Shown here: piece after piece, positions 1 through 7,825 of the stretch | Layout of the letters: each line of letters opens with the position of its first letter | How positions within the stretch are numbered: position 1 is the stretch's first letter | Origin: JBHHYR01 sp046757585 | GTDB taxonomy: Bacteria; Desulfobacterota; Binatia; HRBIN30 | NCBI GenBank assembly: GCA_046757585.1 | Contig: JBHHYR010000129.1 | Location: 1 to 10,825, forward strand | DNA: 10,825 nt | Direction of reading: 5' to 3' | The notes under the pieces: generated by a model | Seen by the model: only the letters and a program-made list of their open reading frames with translations | Databases searched by the model: none | Told to the model about the DNA's origin: nothing | Program-made: the position numbers and the translations under genes

Positions 1-119
1 GGCGTGCCACGTACGCTGGCGGACCTCCATCGCACTGGCGGGATCCGGCAAACGACTTCTTCGTCCACTATACCCCGAGCTTTTTTGACTATCAGACGCT
101 GCTCCGTTTCGGCAAGTGA
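1..119 (+). CDS. C-terminal tail of a DUF1329 family protein (partial, 5' end outside window)
   Basis: Reading from base 3 gives 38 codons without interruption, ending in TGA at 117-119. The tail ends in the residues FFDYQTLLRFGK. The complete DUF1329 protein downstream ends in LFVAQALLRFGK, so the last five residues (LLRFGK less one) and the spacing of aromatic residues match closely. I read this as the end of a second DUF1329 copy whose body lies upstream of the window. Known family: DUF1329 proteins are secreted, LolA/LolB-like proteins of Gram-negative bacteria with no settled biochemical role. The stop is 65 bases from the start of radical SAM enzyme 1, so the two are probably co-transcribed. 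The identification rests on a short tail and would fail if the upstream sequence showed another family. Confidence 0.7.
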   Translation, partial: RATYAGGPPSHWRDPANDFFVHYTPSFFDYQTLLRFGK

Positions 120-169
120 GTGTACCGGGAGGGTTGGGCCCCAAAAAATCCGTCACACGTCACCCAAAG

Positions 170-176
170 AAGGAGG
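170..176 (+). promoter_or_regulatory. Ribosome binding site deciding the GTG start of radical SAM 1
   Basis: A perfect AAGGAGG sits 8 bases before GTG at 185. An earlier in-frame GTG at 116 would add 23 residues, but it overlaps the upstream stop and the added residues are unlike the N-terminus of the two paralogs. The start at 185 is therefore preferred. Confidence 0.85.
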
Positions 177-184
177 ACAAAAAA

Positions 185-1582
185 GTGACAACGATACGAA
201 ATTGTGGACGTGAGCGAATCGCCGAGCTGGAGGCGCAGTTTCCCGCCGTCCCTCGGCCCATCGTCATCAAGAGCGACGTGCTCCGGGAAGGCGTGCAGGG
301 CAACGCGTTGTTGGGCCAGATCGGCCCACTCTCGTTCCCCCACTTCCTGCTGTGGAACTCGGACCACCCTTGGAACCCGGTTGTGAAGGGGACGGATAGT
401 GGGGGAATTCGGGCCATTCCGTGGAACTTCATCCTGGAGGATGGCCACACCCCGGTGGTGTGTCGGATCGACCCAGCGAGCCCATACGAGATCCGCCTCT
501 CTGAGACTGGAAGTTTCGTTCTGCATCGCGACGGCGAGCCGATCGAGCCGGTGCGCTTCGAACGCGGGGCCCGGTGGCTGTTCGATACCACGACCGACGG
601 CACGATGATGGGGTCGGTCTTTCTTTCCTGGACCCGCGAGGCCTTGCTCGGCTGTGCCCTGCGCTATTGCGAATACACCAAGTCCGGTGACCAGTGCCGC
701 TACTGCTGCCTGGACGCGGAGGCCGCTCGCTTCCATGAATCCGGTTTCAAGATGGATATGGCGGTGAAGCCGGCCGATGCAGCCGAGGCGTACCGTGCGG
801 CCGAAGCCGAGACCGGCGGGATTCGCCAAGTGGCGTTCACCGGCGGGAGCTTGCTGAACACGAAGAAGGAAATGGAGCGCTACATCGCGCTGTACGCCGC
901 GCTGCGCGACGCGCGCGACGAGATGCACGCCCACACCCAGTTCTACGCCTGCGTTACCGCGCCACCCGATCGGGGGATCCTGAACCGACTGCACGAGGCG
1001 GGGCTGACCCATATCGCCCCGAACATGGACTGCTGGGAGGAACACCTGTGGCCGGTCATCGTCCCCGGGAAGCACAAGTTCGTCGGGCGCCAATACTGGA
1101 TTGATTCCCTCTTGATGTGCCTGGAAGTGTACGGCGTGGGTATGGTCGGGAGCGCGTTTGTCGTCGGGCCAGAGATGGTCCAACCCTACGGGTTTGCCAG
1201 CCTCGAAGAGGGCGTGGCGTCGTGGGCGCGTTGCTTCGAGTGGTGTACCAGCCACCAAATCATCCCGATGCTGATCCCGTGGCAAAAGGAAGTCGGGTCG
1301 CCGTGGGAACACAAGCAGCCACCACCCACTGAGTACACCTTGGCGGTCTTCCAGGAGCGGCATCGCCGGATGCAGGACTCTGGACTCTACGGCCTCATGG
1401 AGCACAACTACTTCATGAGCCAGGCGTGGGACACGAATGCGGACTTCCGCCGCCTCGCCTACGGGTGCACCTGCCCGAATTGCACACCACCGGCCTACAC
1501 CGCGCGCCATTATGTCGATCCGGACGAGGTGCGGTCGGCGGCGACGTCTGGCCGTGCTCCAACCCAAGCGCCGGCACACTAA
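185..1582 (+). CDS. Radical SAM enzyme 1, CX8CX2C type
   Basis: 465 residues from the GTG at 185. Residues 1 to about 150 form an N-terminal domain shared with the two downstream paralogs (RIAELEAQFPAVPR near the start, then SPYEIRL and RDGEPIEPV). The radical SAM core follows, with C162, C171 and C174 (CEYTKSGDQCRYC, CX8CX2C) as the likely ligands of the [4Fe-4S] cluster; C175 is adjacent. A glycine motif TGGS at 219-222 stands where radical SAM proteins usually have GGE. Later the segment PGKHKFVGRQYW and the block PPPTEY are shared with radical SAM 2. C428, C430 and C433 (CTCPNC) near the end could hold a metal or a second cluster. Known: such enzymes cleave S-adenosylmethionine to a 5'-deoxyadenosyl radical. 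The substrate is unknown, and the cluster spacing does not match a subfamily I can name. It sits between two DUF1329 genes. Confidence 0.9.
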   Translation: MTTIRNCGRERIAELEAQFPAVPRPIVIKSDVLREGVQGNALLGQIGPLSFPHFLLWNSDHPWNPVVKGTDSGGIRAIPWNFILEDGHTPVVCRIDPASPYEIRLSETGSFVLHRDGEPIEPVRFERGARWLFDTTTDGTMMGSVFLSWTREALLGCALRYCEYTKSGDQCRYCCLDAEAARFHESGFKMDMAVKPADAAEAYRAAEAETGGIRQVAFTGGSLLNTKKEMERYIALYAALRDARDEMHAHTQFYACVTAPPDRGILNRLHEAGLTHIAPNMDCWEEHLWPVIVPGKHKFVGRQYWIDSLLMCLEVYGVGMVGSAFVVGPEMVQPYGFASLEEGVASWARCFEWCTSHQIIPMLIPWQKEVGSPWEHKQPPPTEYTLAVFQERHRRMQDSGLYGLMEHNYFMSQAWDTNADFRRLAYGCTCPNCTPPAYTARHYVDPDEVRSAATSGRAPTQAPAH

Positions 1583-1645
1583 CGGTGCGCCCAGTTGGTG
1601 AACGAATCAGATGCGGAACCTGGGACTCTTCATATGAGGCTAGTC

Positions 1646-2974
1646 ATGAAGAAGGTGGCAAAGGTGATGAGCGCGGCCCTGGCCAGCGCGCTGATTGTCC
1701 TCGCTCCGAGCGGCACGGTTCAGGGCAAGGGATTGCAACCCGGTGACGTTCTTTCGAAGGAGAACTGGCAGCTGGCCAAAGGCCTGCTCCCACCCGAGAT
1801 TCTCGCGCACTACAAGAACGGCGAGTACCGCAACCCCATCCTGCGCTGGGAAGACGGGCAGTATCGGTGGAGCCAAGCTTTCCTGAAGGCCACGCAGCGT
1901 AACGCGCAGCAGTTGACCCTCGGCAAGATGGGCGACATTGTCGACCGCGCGAGCGGCAAGCGTCCGGCGTACGTGTCCGGTTTTCCGTTCCCGAACGTGA
2001 CCGCCGACGATCCGGAGGCGGGAATCAAGATCCTCTGGAACCACTACTTCTACTGGTGGAACAACGGCAACGTCCATAACTATGTCAAGATCAGTTGGGT
2101 GTCACCGCGTGGTCTCGACCGCAGCGCCACCCAGGACGTCTATTTCGTCTACTATCAGGGCCAACCGCGGCAATACATTCCACGCAAGAACCCCGATGAC
2201 CTACTGACGCAGTTGCTCGCTCGTACCGTGGACCCGGCCGATCTCAACGGCACGACGGCCCTCACCTGGCGCTACCGTGAGCCCACGAAACGTGATTCTG
2301 CATGGGCCTATGTGCCGGCGTTACGGCGCGTCCGGGCCGTCTCCCCCACCAACCGGTCGGACGGCTTCCTCGGGTCGGACCTGAGCCAGGACGATGGTCC
2401 CTTTTTCGACGGTAAGCCGGAGGACTTCATCTGGAAGCTGTCGGGCGAACGCGACTTTCTCCGCCTGGTGGACCCCTATAGCCTCAAGGGCGACTACAAG
2501 CGTGTTCCCGCGCCGGGTGGCGGGTGGCGCGGCATCTTCAAGAAGGTTCCAATGGTCGGCTTCCAGGATCCGGGATGGAAGGGCTCGCCCTGGGCACCGG
2601 TGAGTTTCGGGTTGGCACGCCGTCGCTGCTGGGTCATCGAGGGGACCCCCAAGGACAAGTACTACCTCTACAAGAAGATCCAACTCTCTATCGACAAGGA
2701 AACCTACCAGGGGGCGTACAACCGGAAATTCGACTGGCAGGGCGAGTTGCTGAACACGTACACTGTGGTCGCCAGCCTGACCGGGGACACGAACAACAAT
2801 GGGGACTACTACGGCAACGGCAGCGTCGTGTACCAGGTCGCGGAAAACGTGAAGCTCGATCGAGCCACCGTGGTCATACCGCCGCTCGAAAACGGAGATC
2901 CCCCCAACGACCGCCGCATCCGGCTGGATCCGCAGCTCTTCGTCGCTCAAGCCCTGCTCCGGTTTGGAAAGTGA
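1646..2974 (+). CDS. Secreted DUF1329 family protein (LolA-like fold)
   Basis: 442 residues, usual for the family. The ATG at 1646 is chosen because it gives a standard signal peptide: KK at 2-3, a hydrophobic stretch at about 8-20, and a possible cleavage site after VQG at 25-27. A GAGG at 1636-1639 lies 6 bases upstream. In-frame starts at 1595 (TTG) and 1634 (ATG) are possible but only lengthen the region before the signal peptide. The mature protein is rich in Trp and Tyr. It shows the family hallmark YVPALRRVR at 222-230 followed by a GSD..QDD segment, then a WVIEGTPKDKYYLYKK strand region. Known: DUF1329 proteins are exported and often lie near transport or lipid-related genes, and their LolA/LolB-like fold suggests handling of a hydrophobic ligand. 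A role in moving the pathway's substrate or product in the periplasm is inference. Confidence 0.88.
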   Translation: MKKVAKVMSAALASALIVLAPSGTVQGKGLQPGDVLSKENWQLAKGLLPPEILAHYKNGEYRNPILRWEDGQYRWSQAFLKATQRNAQQLTLGKMGDIVDRASGKRPAYVSGFPFPNVTADDPEAGIKILWNHYFYWWNNGNVHNYVKISWVSPRGLDRSATQDVYFVYYQGQPRQYIPRKNPDDLLTQLLARTVDPADLNGTTALTWRYREPTKRDSAWAYVPALRRVRAVSPTNRSDGFLGSDLSQDDGPFFDGKPEDFIWKLSGERDFLRLVDPYSLKGDYKRVPAPGGGWRGIFKKVPMVGFQDPGWKGSPWAPVSFGLARRRCWVIEGTPKDKYYLYKKIQLSIDKETYQGAYNRKFDWQGELLNTYTVVASLTGDTNNNGDYYGNGSVVYQVAENVKLDRATVVIPPLENGDPPNDRRIRLDPQLFVAQALLRFGK

Positions 2975-3037
2975 CGCCATGCGCCGCAATTCTACCGGCC
3001 GGGAGCAGCTGGAAACCTCCCCCAGGAGAAGCTGGTG

Positions 3038-4084
3038 ATGCGCGCGGCACGCTGGCATGGGCGAGGCGACGTGCGCATCGATGCCGTGCCGCAGCCGCCC
3101 GCCGCGCCGGGAATGGTGGTGGTCCGTGTCGAGTGGTGTGGCCTCTGTGGCACGGACCTGCACGAGTACACGTGCGGGCCGGTGTTGATCCCCTCGCGGC
3201 CGCACCCGTTGACGGGGAAGATGCCCCCGGTAACGCTCGGACACGAATTTTGTGGCACGGTAGCAGCTGCGGGCGACGGCGCTGCCTTCGCCGAAGGTGA
3301 CCGTGTAACCGCCGGCGCTTGCCTGGTGTGTCACGCGTGTCCGTGGTGTCGCGCGAAGGCGTTCAACCTCTGTTCCAAGCTTGGCAGCATCGGCTTGTGT
3401 GCCGACGGTGCGTTGGCCGAGTTCGTGTGCGTGCCAGCGTACGTGTTGTCTCGCGTCCCCCCCGATTTACCCTCGGATGTCGCGGCGCTGACCGAACCCA
3501 CTGCCGTGGCCGTGCATGCGTGCCGCCGGGCCCGGCTCTCGGCGGGCGACACGGTTGCGGTCGTTGGCGCGGGTACGATCGGGCTCTTGGTGCTGCAGGT
3601 GGCGCGCGCACACGGTGCCAGCGCCGTACTTGCCATCGAACCTGTCGGCGCACGCCGGGAGTTGGCGACGCAACTGGGCGCATGCATGTCCCTGGATCCC
3701 CGAGCGGGTTCCGTGGACCAAGAGGTCAGCGCCGCCACGGAAGGCCGACGGGCCGATGTGGTCTTCGAGTGCACCGGCTCTGCCGGTGGCATCGAGACGG
3801 CCCTGCGCGTTTCGGGAAAGGCGGGACGAGTGGTGTTGGTCGGAATCTATGGCAAGCCATCACCGGCCCCGTGGTCCAGCCTCCAAGCGCGGGAGAAGGA
3901 AATCATCGGGAGCAGCGCGTACACGGATGAAGTCCCGGCCGCCGTGCAGTTGCTCGCCTCGGCCAGGGTCAAGGGTCAGCCCCTGCTGACGGACCGCATT
4001 GCCCTGGATGACATAGAGCACCGCGGTTTTCGTGCCTTGCTCGAGGAGCCCGGAAAGCACGTGAAAATTCTGGTCCGACCATGA
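3038..4084 (+). CDS. Zinc-dependent medium-chain alcohol dehydrogenase, 2,3-butanediol dehydrogenase-like
   Basis: 348 residues from the ATG at 3038; a GTG at 3035 would add one residue. AGGAG at 3024-3028 serves either. The N-terminal GroES-like domain carries the catalytic zinc residues C37 (CGLCGTD) and H69-E70 (LGHEF). The structural zinc cysteines are C98, C101, C104 and C112. The segment HEY..GP..IPS.PHPLTG (about 42-60) before LGHEF is typical of (R,R)-butanediol dehydrogenases, so this is the closest subfamily I can name. The Rossmann domain has VVGAGTIG, and Glu follows the second strand (AIEPVG), which favours NAD over NADP. It likely oxidises a secondary alcohol or vicinal diol, or reduces the ketone. 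The true substrate is unknown. It lies 63 bases after DUF1329 and 61 before the acyl-CoA dehydrogenase, consistent with one operon. C72 replaces the Ser often found after GHEF; I attach no function to that. Confidence 0.9.
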   Translation: MRAARWHGRGDVRIDAVPQPPAAPGMVVVRVEWCGLCGTDLHEYTCGPVLIPSRPHPLTGKMPPVTLGHEFCGTVAAAGDGAAFAEGDRVTAGACLVCHACPWCRAKAFNLCSKLGSIGLCADGALAEFVCVPAYVLSRVPPDLPSDVAALTEPTAVAVHACRRARLSAGDTVAVVGAGTIGLLVLQVARAHGASAVLAIEPVGARRELATQLGACMSLDPRAGSVDQEVSAATEGRRADVVFECTGSAGGIETALRVSGKAGRVVLVGIYGKPSPAPWSSLQAREKEIIGSSAYTDEVPAAVQLLASARVKGQPLLTDRIALDDIEHRGFRALLEEPGKHVKILVRP

Positions 4085-4145
4085 ATGGGGCGAGCTTCAG
4101 TGCGAACGCACATCGGCCTCACGCGATCAAGCCGTAGGAGGGGCG

Positions 4146-5294
4146 GTGGACTTCGATCTCAACGAGGAACAACGCTCGATCCGTGATCTGTGCCGCGACT
4201 TTGCTCAGCACGCGATCGCGCCGCACGCCGAGCAATGGTACGAAGCGAGTGAATTCCCCGTCGATGCCTTCCGGCAGATGGCCGAGTTGGGGTTGATGGG
4301 TCTCCTGATCCCCGAGAGGTACGGCGGCACCAACGTTGGCACCGTGGCCTTTGTGGCCGCGATGGAGGAGATCGCCGCCGTCGACCAATCGATTGCCGCC
4401 ACCTGGAATGCACACCTGACCATCGGCTCCCTGCCGTTTCTGTATTACGGCACCGAGCCGCAAAAGCAGCGGTGGCTGGTGCCGCTGGCGCACGGGAAGA
4501 CTCTCGGCGCGTTCGGTCTCACCGAACCGGAGGCTGGGTCTGACGCAGCGAACATTCAGACGATGGCGGTCGCCGACGGTGACGAATGGGTGATCAACGG
4601 TAGCAAGTGTTTCATCACCAACGCGGGCACGCCCCTCTCGTACGGCCTGGTCCTGTTGGCGGTGACCGGTCGCGAGGCGGACGGGAAGAAACGCTACGGG
4701 ACGTTCGTCGTTCCTCGAGAAACGCCGGGCTACACGGTGGGCCGGCCGTACCGCAAGATCGGCTGGCACACGGTGGACACGCGCGAGCAAGTGTTTCACG
4801 ACTGCCGGGTGCCGCGTGAGAACCTGCTCGGATCGGAGCGAGGCGGCCTGCGCCAGTTCCTGGAGATGCTCGACGTCGGCCGGATCAGCGTCGCCGCGCT
4901 TGCGGTGGGGCTGGGACGTGCCGCCCTGGAGCTCGCACTCCGCCATGCCGGGCAACGCGTGACGTTCGGGCAAGTGCTGAGCAAGCACCAGGCAATTCAG
5001 TTCAAGCTTGCCGACATCGCGACGGCCGTGGATGCCGCGCGGCTGCTCACCTACCGTGCGGCGTGCCGCCGTGACGCCGGCGTGCCCTACAGTCAGGAAG
5101 CAGCCATGGCCAAGCTGTTCGCCTCGGAGGCGGCTGTGCGTGCAGCCGAGGAGGCGGTGCAAATCCATGGCGGCTACGGCTACATGTGCGAGTACGCCGT
5201 GTCCCGCTTCTATCTCGACTCGAAGATCCTCACCATCGGTGAAGGCACCAGCGAGGTGCAACGGATGGTGATTGCCCGGCACCTGGGGTGTTAG
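4146..5294 (+). CDS. Acyl-CoA dehydrogenase
   Basis: 382 residues, normal length. The GTG start at 4146 has AGGAGG at 4136-4141, 4 bases upstream, and the first residues DFDLNEEQRSIRDL are the usual family opening. LTEPEAGSD at 125-133 is the family signature near the flavin, followed by WVINGSKCFITNAG. GGYGY at 342-346 and IGEGTSEVQR near the end are the C-terminal signature; E366 is in the position of the catalytic base of the medium/short-chain type. It should oxidise an acyl-CoA at the alpha-beta bond using FAD and pass electrons to electron transfer flavoprotein, which is not encoded in this window. Chain length or branched substrate cannot be told from the sequence by eye. It is the only gene here that clearly points to a CoA thioester intermediate. 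Confidence 0.95.
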   Translation: MDFDLNEEQRSIRDLCRDFAQHAIAPHAEQWYEASEFPVDAFRQMAELGLMGLLIPERYGGTNVGTVAFVAAMEEIAAVDQSIAATWNAHLTIGSLPFLYYGTEPQKQRWLVPLAHGKTLGAFGLTEPEAGSDAANIQTMAVADGDEWVINGSKCFITNAGTPLSYGLVLLAVTGREADGKKRYGTFVVPRETPGYTVGRPYRKIGWHTVDTREQVFHDCRVPRENLLGSERGGLRQFLEMLDVGRISVAALAVGLGRAALELALRHAGQRVTFGQVLSKHQAIQFKLADIATAVDAARLLTYRAACRRDAGVPYSQEAAMAKLFASEAAVRAAEEAVQIHGGYGYMCEYAVSRFYLDSKILTIGEGTSEVQRMVIARHLGC

Positions 5295-5316
5295 CGGGCA
5301 CGATGATCGGTGAGAC

Positions 5317-6183
5317 ATGGACCGGAACGAGCTGACCCTGCTCGGCAAGCGGGCGCGCGAGCGGCTGGAAGCGGCGCTCGAGACGAACGATCGCGACGCG
5401 GCACGAAACGCGTGCGAGTTCCTGGCGAAGGAGTACGTCCTCATCCATAAGGGCCTGCGCAAAGTGCTGGAGTACGCGATGGAATACATCGAAGGCGCCT
5501 TTCGTGAGGAGCAGGCAGCCATCGCTCGGCGGATTACGGAGGCAGTGCGCGCCGGCGATTCGGCACAGGCGCGAGCATTGCTGCAGGAACGCGATCGGCA
5601 GCATCAGCGGATTCATGATCAATTCATTTCCATGAAGGCAGGGTTCTACAGCTATGTTGGCAACGTCTTCGGGGATCAGCGCCTCGAGGAAATTCTCCGC
5701 CACACCGGCACGCGGCAGCAACAAGGCTTTGAGCGCTGGGAGCGCATGTCAGTCGAGGAGTTCGTGCGCGCCTCGGCGCACCTCCTGAAGACTCACATGG
5801 GCACTGTCACCGTGCTGGAAGACGAGGAGAAGTACACCATCGTGCAGGACCCGTGTGGTTCCGGCGGCCGACTCATGCGCGAGGGTGCCTACGAGGACCC
5901 AGCCCCCCTCTATCGGATTGCTGCCGCGCAAGGCATGACCTTCGGGAAACCGAACTTTCCCAGCTACTGTGCACACTGCGCCGTCTGGAATCATCTCCAA
6001 TGCATCGAATGGTTCGGCCATCCCCAGTGGTGCATCGAACATCCAGCCGGCCCCACCGACCCGTGTCGCCTCTACATCTACAAGGACCGCCGGCGAATTC
6101 CAGAGCGGTTTTACCGGCAGGTTGGCAAGGTTCCGGGAGAACCAGAGGGGACACCGAGACGGACGGAGGAAGACAATGGCTGA
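5317..6183 (+). CDS. Unassigned protein: helical N-terminal half, Cys/His-rich C-terminal half
   Basis: 288 residues, ATG at 5317, 22 bases after the previous stop, with only a weak GGTGAG upstream. Residues 1 to about 130 are charged and helical (two long Glu/Arg/Gln-rich stretches). The second half holds a cluster of probably functional residues: C180 in DPCGSGG, C218 and C221 in SYCAHC, H227, C229, C239 in WCIEH, and C250 in DPCRLYIYKD. A segment HMGTVTVLEDEEKYTIV precedes DPCGSGG. The spacing suggests a metal, a cluster or a reactive-thiol site. I do not recognise the family with certainty. A distant relation to L-2-amino-thiazoline-4-carboxylate hydrolase-like proteins is possible but weak. 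The gene overlaps the following flavoprotein gene by 8 bases, so the two products are made together and may act together. Confidence 0.85.
   Translation: MDRNELTLLGKRARERLEAALETNDRDAARNACEFLAKEYVLIHKGLRKVLEYAMEYIEGAFREEQAAIARRITEAVRAGDSAQARALLQERDRQHQRIHDQFISMKAGFYSYVGNVFGDQRLEEILRHTGTRQQQGFERWERMSVEEFVRASAHLLKTHMGTVTVLEDEEKYTIVQDPCGSGGRLMREGAYEDPAPLYRIAAAQGMTFGKPNFPSYCAHCAVWNHLQCIEWFGHPQWCIEHPAGPTDPCRLYIYKDRRRIPERFYRQVGKVPGEPEGTPRRTEEDNG
6165..6170 (+). promoter_or_regulatory. Ribosome binding site for the flavoprotein, inside the upstream gene
   Basis: GGAGGA lies 5 bases before the ATG at 6176 and within the last codons of the preceding gene. It fixes the start there; an in-frame ATG at 5969 would cause a 215-base overlap and add 69 residues ahead of the FAD-binding motif. 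Confidence 0.8.
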
Positions 6184-7789
6184 GGTACAGACCTGTGATG
6201 TTGTCGTCATTGGCGCCGGGCCGAACGGCCTCGCGGCTGCTTCTTACCTACAACGCGCCGGGCTCGGCGTTCTTGTGCTCGAGCAACGACCGGACGGAAT
6301 CGTTGGTGGCGGGGCCACAACCGAAGAGGTGACGCTGCCGGGATTCAAACACAACATGGGGGCTGTGTGGATGGGAGGCACCCTGTGGAGCCGGGTCCAC
6401 AAGGAGCTGGAGCTGCACAAGTACGGGGTGAACTACCTGTACAACGACATCGCAATCTCCGCTGTCTTCGAGGACGGAACGTGCATCCACTGGTACCACG
6501 ATCTCGACCGCATGTGTGACAACATTGCCCGCTTCAACCACAGCGACGCGCGCACGTGGCGTGACCTGTTCATGACCTACAAGGACACCGCGCCGATGTG
6601 GGCCGCCGTCGAAGAGACCGTGAGCGGTGCGGTCGCTGTGTCGCCAGGCGCCCTCTTTCTGTCACCGCTGGAACGTAGCCCGGCGGGGCGCGAGTTGATC
6701 CGCCTCAGCATGAAACCGCCAGCTGACCTCGTCAACGACTTCTTCGAGGAGCCGCGCCTGCGCAACCTGCTGCGCCAGCGCATCTCGGAAGGATTCACGC
6801 GGCCGGATGACGAACCGCAGCTGGGCAATCCCTTCATTATGCATCTCGTCATGAGCCACACGGTCGGCAGAAGCTTCGCGCTTGCCCAGGGAGGGACGGG
6901 GACGGTATGCGAAGCAATGAAACAAAACCTCGAAGCTGCCGGTGGGCACGTCGACTTCGGCAAGCACGTCGAGCGAATCATGACTCAAAACGGCATCGCC
7001 ACGGGCGTCGCGTGCGCCGACGGCTCGCAGTATCGGGCTACGAAGGCAGTCGTCAGCGATGTCACCCATGTCACGACCTTGCTCAATATGGTCGGCGCGG
7101 AATCCCTCGATCCTTCGTTCGCTCGCAAGGTGGAGACGTGGAGGTGGGAGGAACACAGCTTTCACAACACCCATTGGGCCCTGGAGGCGCCGCCTGTGTG
7201 GAAGGCATCGGACACGGATGCCGATATCGGACGGTGCTGGTCCGTCGCAGTCCTGCCGCTTGATGCGGACGAGCACTGGCGGCAATGCCACGAAGACAAC
7301 CGCGCCGGCCGGCCTCCCCGTTCGCTCGGCTACTATGGCAGCTTTCCTACGCTCGCTGATCCGACCCAGGCGCCAGCCGGCAAACACACCGGACTCGCGT
7401 GGAAGCATGTGGCCTACGAGCTGCAGGAGGGAGGCGCCGGCCGGTGGGATGCCATCAAAGAGGAGTACGCGGATCGGATCGAAGCGTTCACGGCACGGTT
7501 CACGAAAAACGGGTTTCGACAGACCATCCTCAAGCGGCACGTGGACTCGGCGCTCGACATCGAGCGGCGCAATCCCACGTTCGTTCGTGGTTGCTGCTGC
7601 AACGGCTCCACGCAGCCGCACCAGGGGGGCTACTATCGTCCCTTCCACGAGTACCCGCCGGGACGCTGCCCGCTTGAAAAGCTCTATCTGGCTGGCGACT
7701 GGGTCGGGGTGACCGGGGCAGCCGGTCGTCAGGCCGCGGGCATCGTCCTGGAAGACCTCAAGATGAAGAAGTGGTGGCAGAAACGCTGA
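6176..7789 (+). CDS. FAD-dependent oxidoreductase of the phytoene desaturase (CrtI)/PYROXD2-like family
   Basis: 537 residues. The dinucleotide-binding motif GAGPNG is at 13-18, preceded by VVVI and followed by an acidic residue at E36 (LVLEQR), the classic FAD site. The next segment GGGATTEEV fits the family's second motif. The C-terminus has LYLAGDWVGVTGAAGRQAAGIVLEDL, split here as LYLAGDWVG plus GRQAAGIVLEDL, the second FAD-contact region of CrtI-like and amine-oxidase-like proteins. Known: the family carries out desaturation, saturation or isomerisation of hydrophobic polyenes and retinoids, and many members are of unknown substrate. No phytoene synthase or other carotenoid gene is in view, so carotenoid work is not supported. 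It overlaps the upstream Cys/His-rich gene and is followed 36 bases later by a membrane protein gene. CC at the RGCCCNG segment near the C-terminus is notable but unexplained. Confidence 0.88.
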   Translation: MAEVQTCDVVVIGAGPNGLAAASYLQRAGLGVLVLEQRPDGIVGGGATTEEVTLPGFKHNMGAVWMGGTLWSRVHKELELHKYGVNYLYNDIAISAVFEDGTCIHWYHDLDRMCDNIARFNHSDARTWRDLFMTYKDTAPMWAAVEETVSGAVAVSPGALFLSPLERSPAGRELIRLSMKPPADLVNDFFEEPRLRNLLRQRISEGFTRPDDEPQLGNPFIMHLVMSHTVGRSFALAQGGTGTVCEAMKQNLEAAGGHVDFGKHVERIMTQNGIATGVACADGSQYRATKAVVSDVTHVTTLLNMVGAESLDPSFARKVETWRWEEHSFHNTHWALEAPPVWKASDTDADIGRCWSVAVLPLDADEHWRQCHEDNRAGRPPRSLGYYGSFPTLADPTQAPAGKHTGLAWKHVAYELQEGGAGRWDAIKEEYADRIEAFTARFTKNGFRQTILKRHVDSALDIERRNPTFVRGCCCNGSTQPHQGGYYRPFHEYPPGRCPLEKLYLAGDWVGVTGAAGRQAAGIVLEDLKMKKWWQKR

Positions 7790-7825
7790 GGGTGGCAGGC
7801 GCGAGCACAGGGCGTGGAGGGCAGG

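Noticed and set aside
92..1579. Long open frame of 495 codons on the - strand
   Set aside because: It lies wholly opposite radical SAM 1, its product is low-complexity Arg/Pro/His-rich, and it shows no family motif. It is a by-product of GC-rich third codon positions.
1595..1645. TTG or upstream ATG start for the DUF1329 protein
   Set aside because: These starts put up to 17 extra, partly acidic residues ahead of an otherwise standard signal peptide; the ATG at 1646 has its own GAGG.
4119..5522. Open frame of 467 codons on the - strand
   Set aside because: It is opposite the unmistakable acyl-CoA dehydrogenase and has no signature of its own.
5317..6183. Hemerythrin-like reading of the Cys/His-rich protein
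   Set aside because: The N-terminal half is helical and has a few His, but the spaced His/Glu ligand pattern of hemerythrins is not present.
6176..7789. Carotenoid biosynthesis gene (crtI)
   Set aside because: The family match is good, but no phytoene synthase, cyclase or prenyl transferase is nearby and the neighbours point elsewhere, so only the broad family is called.
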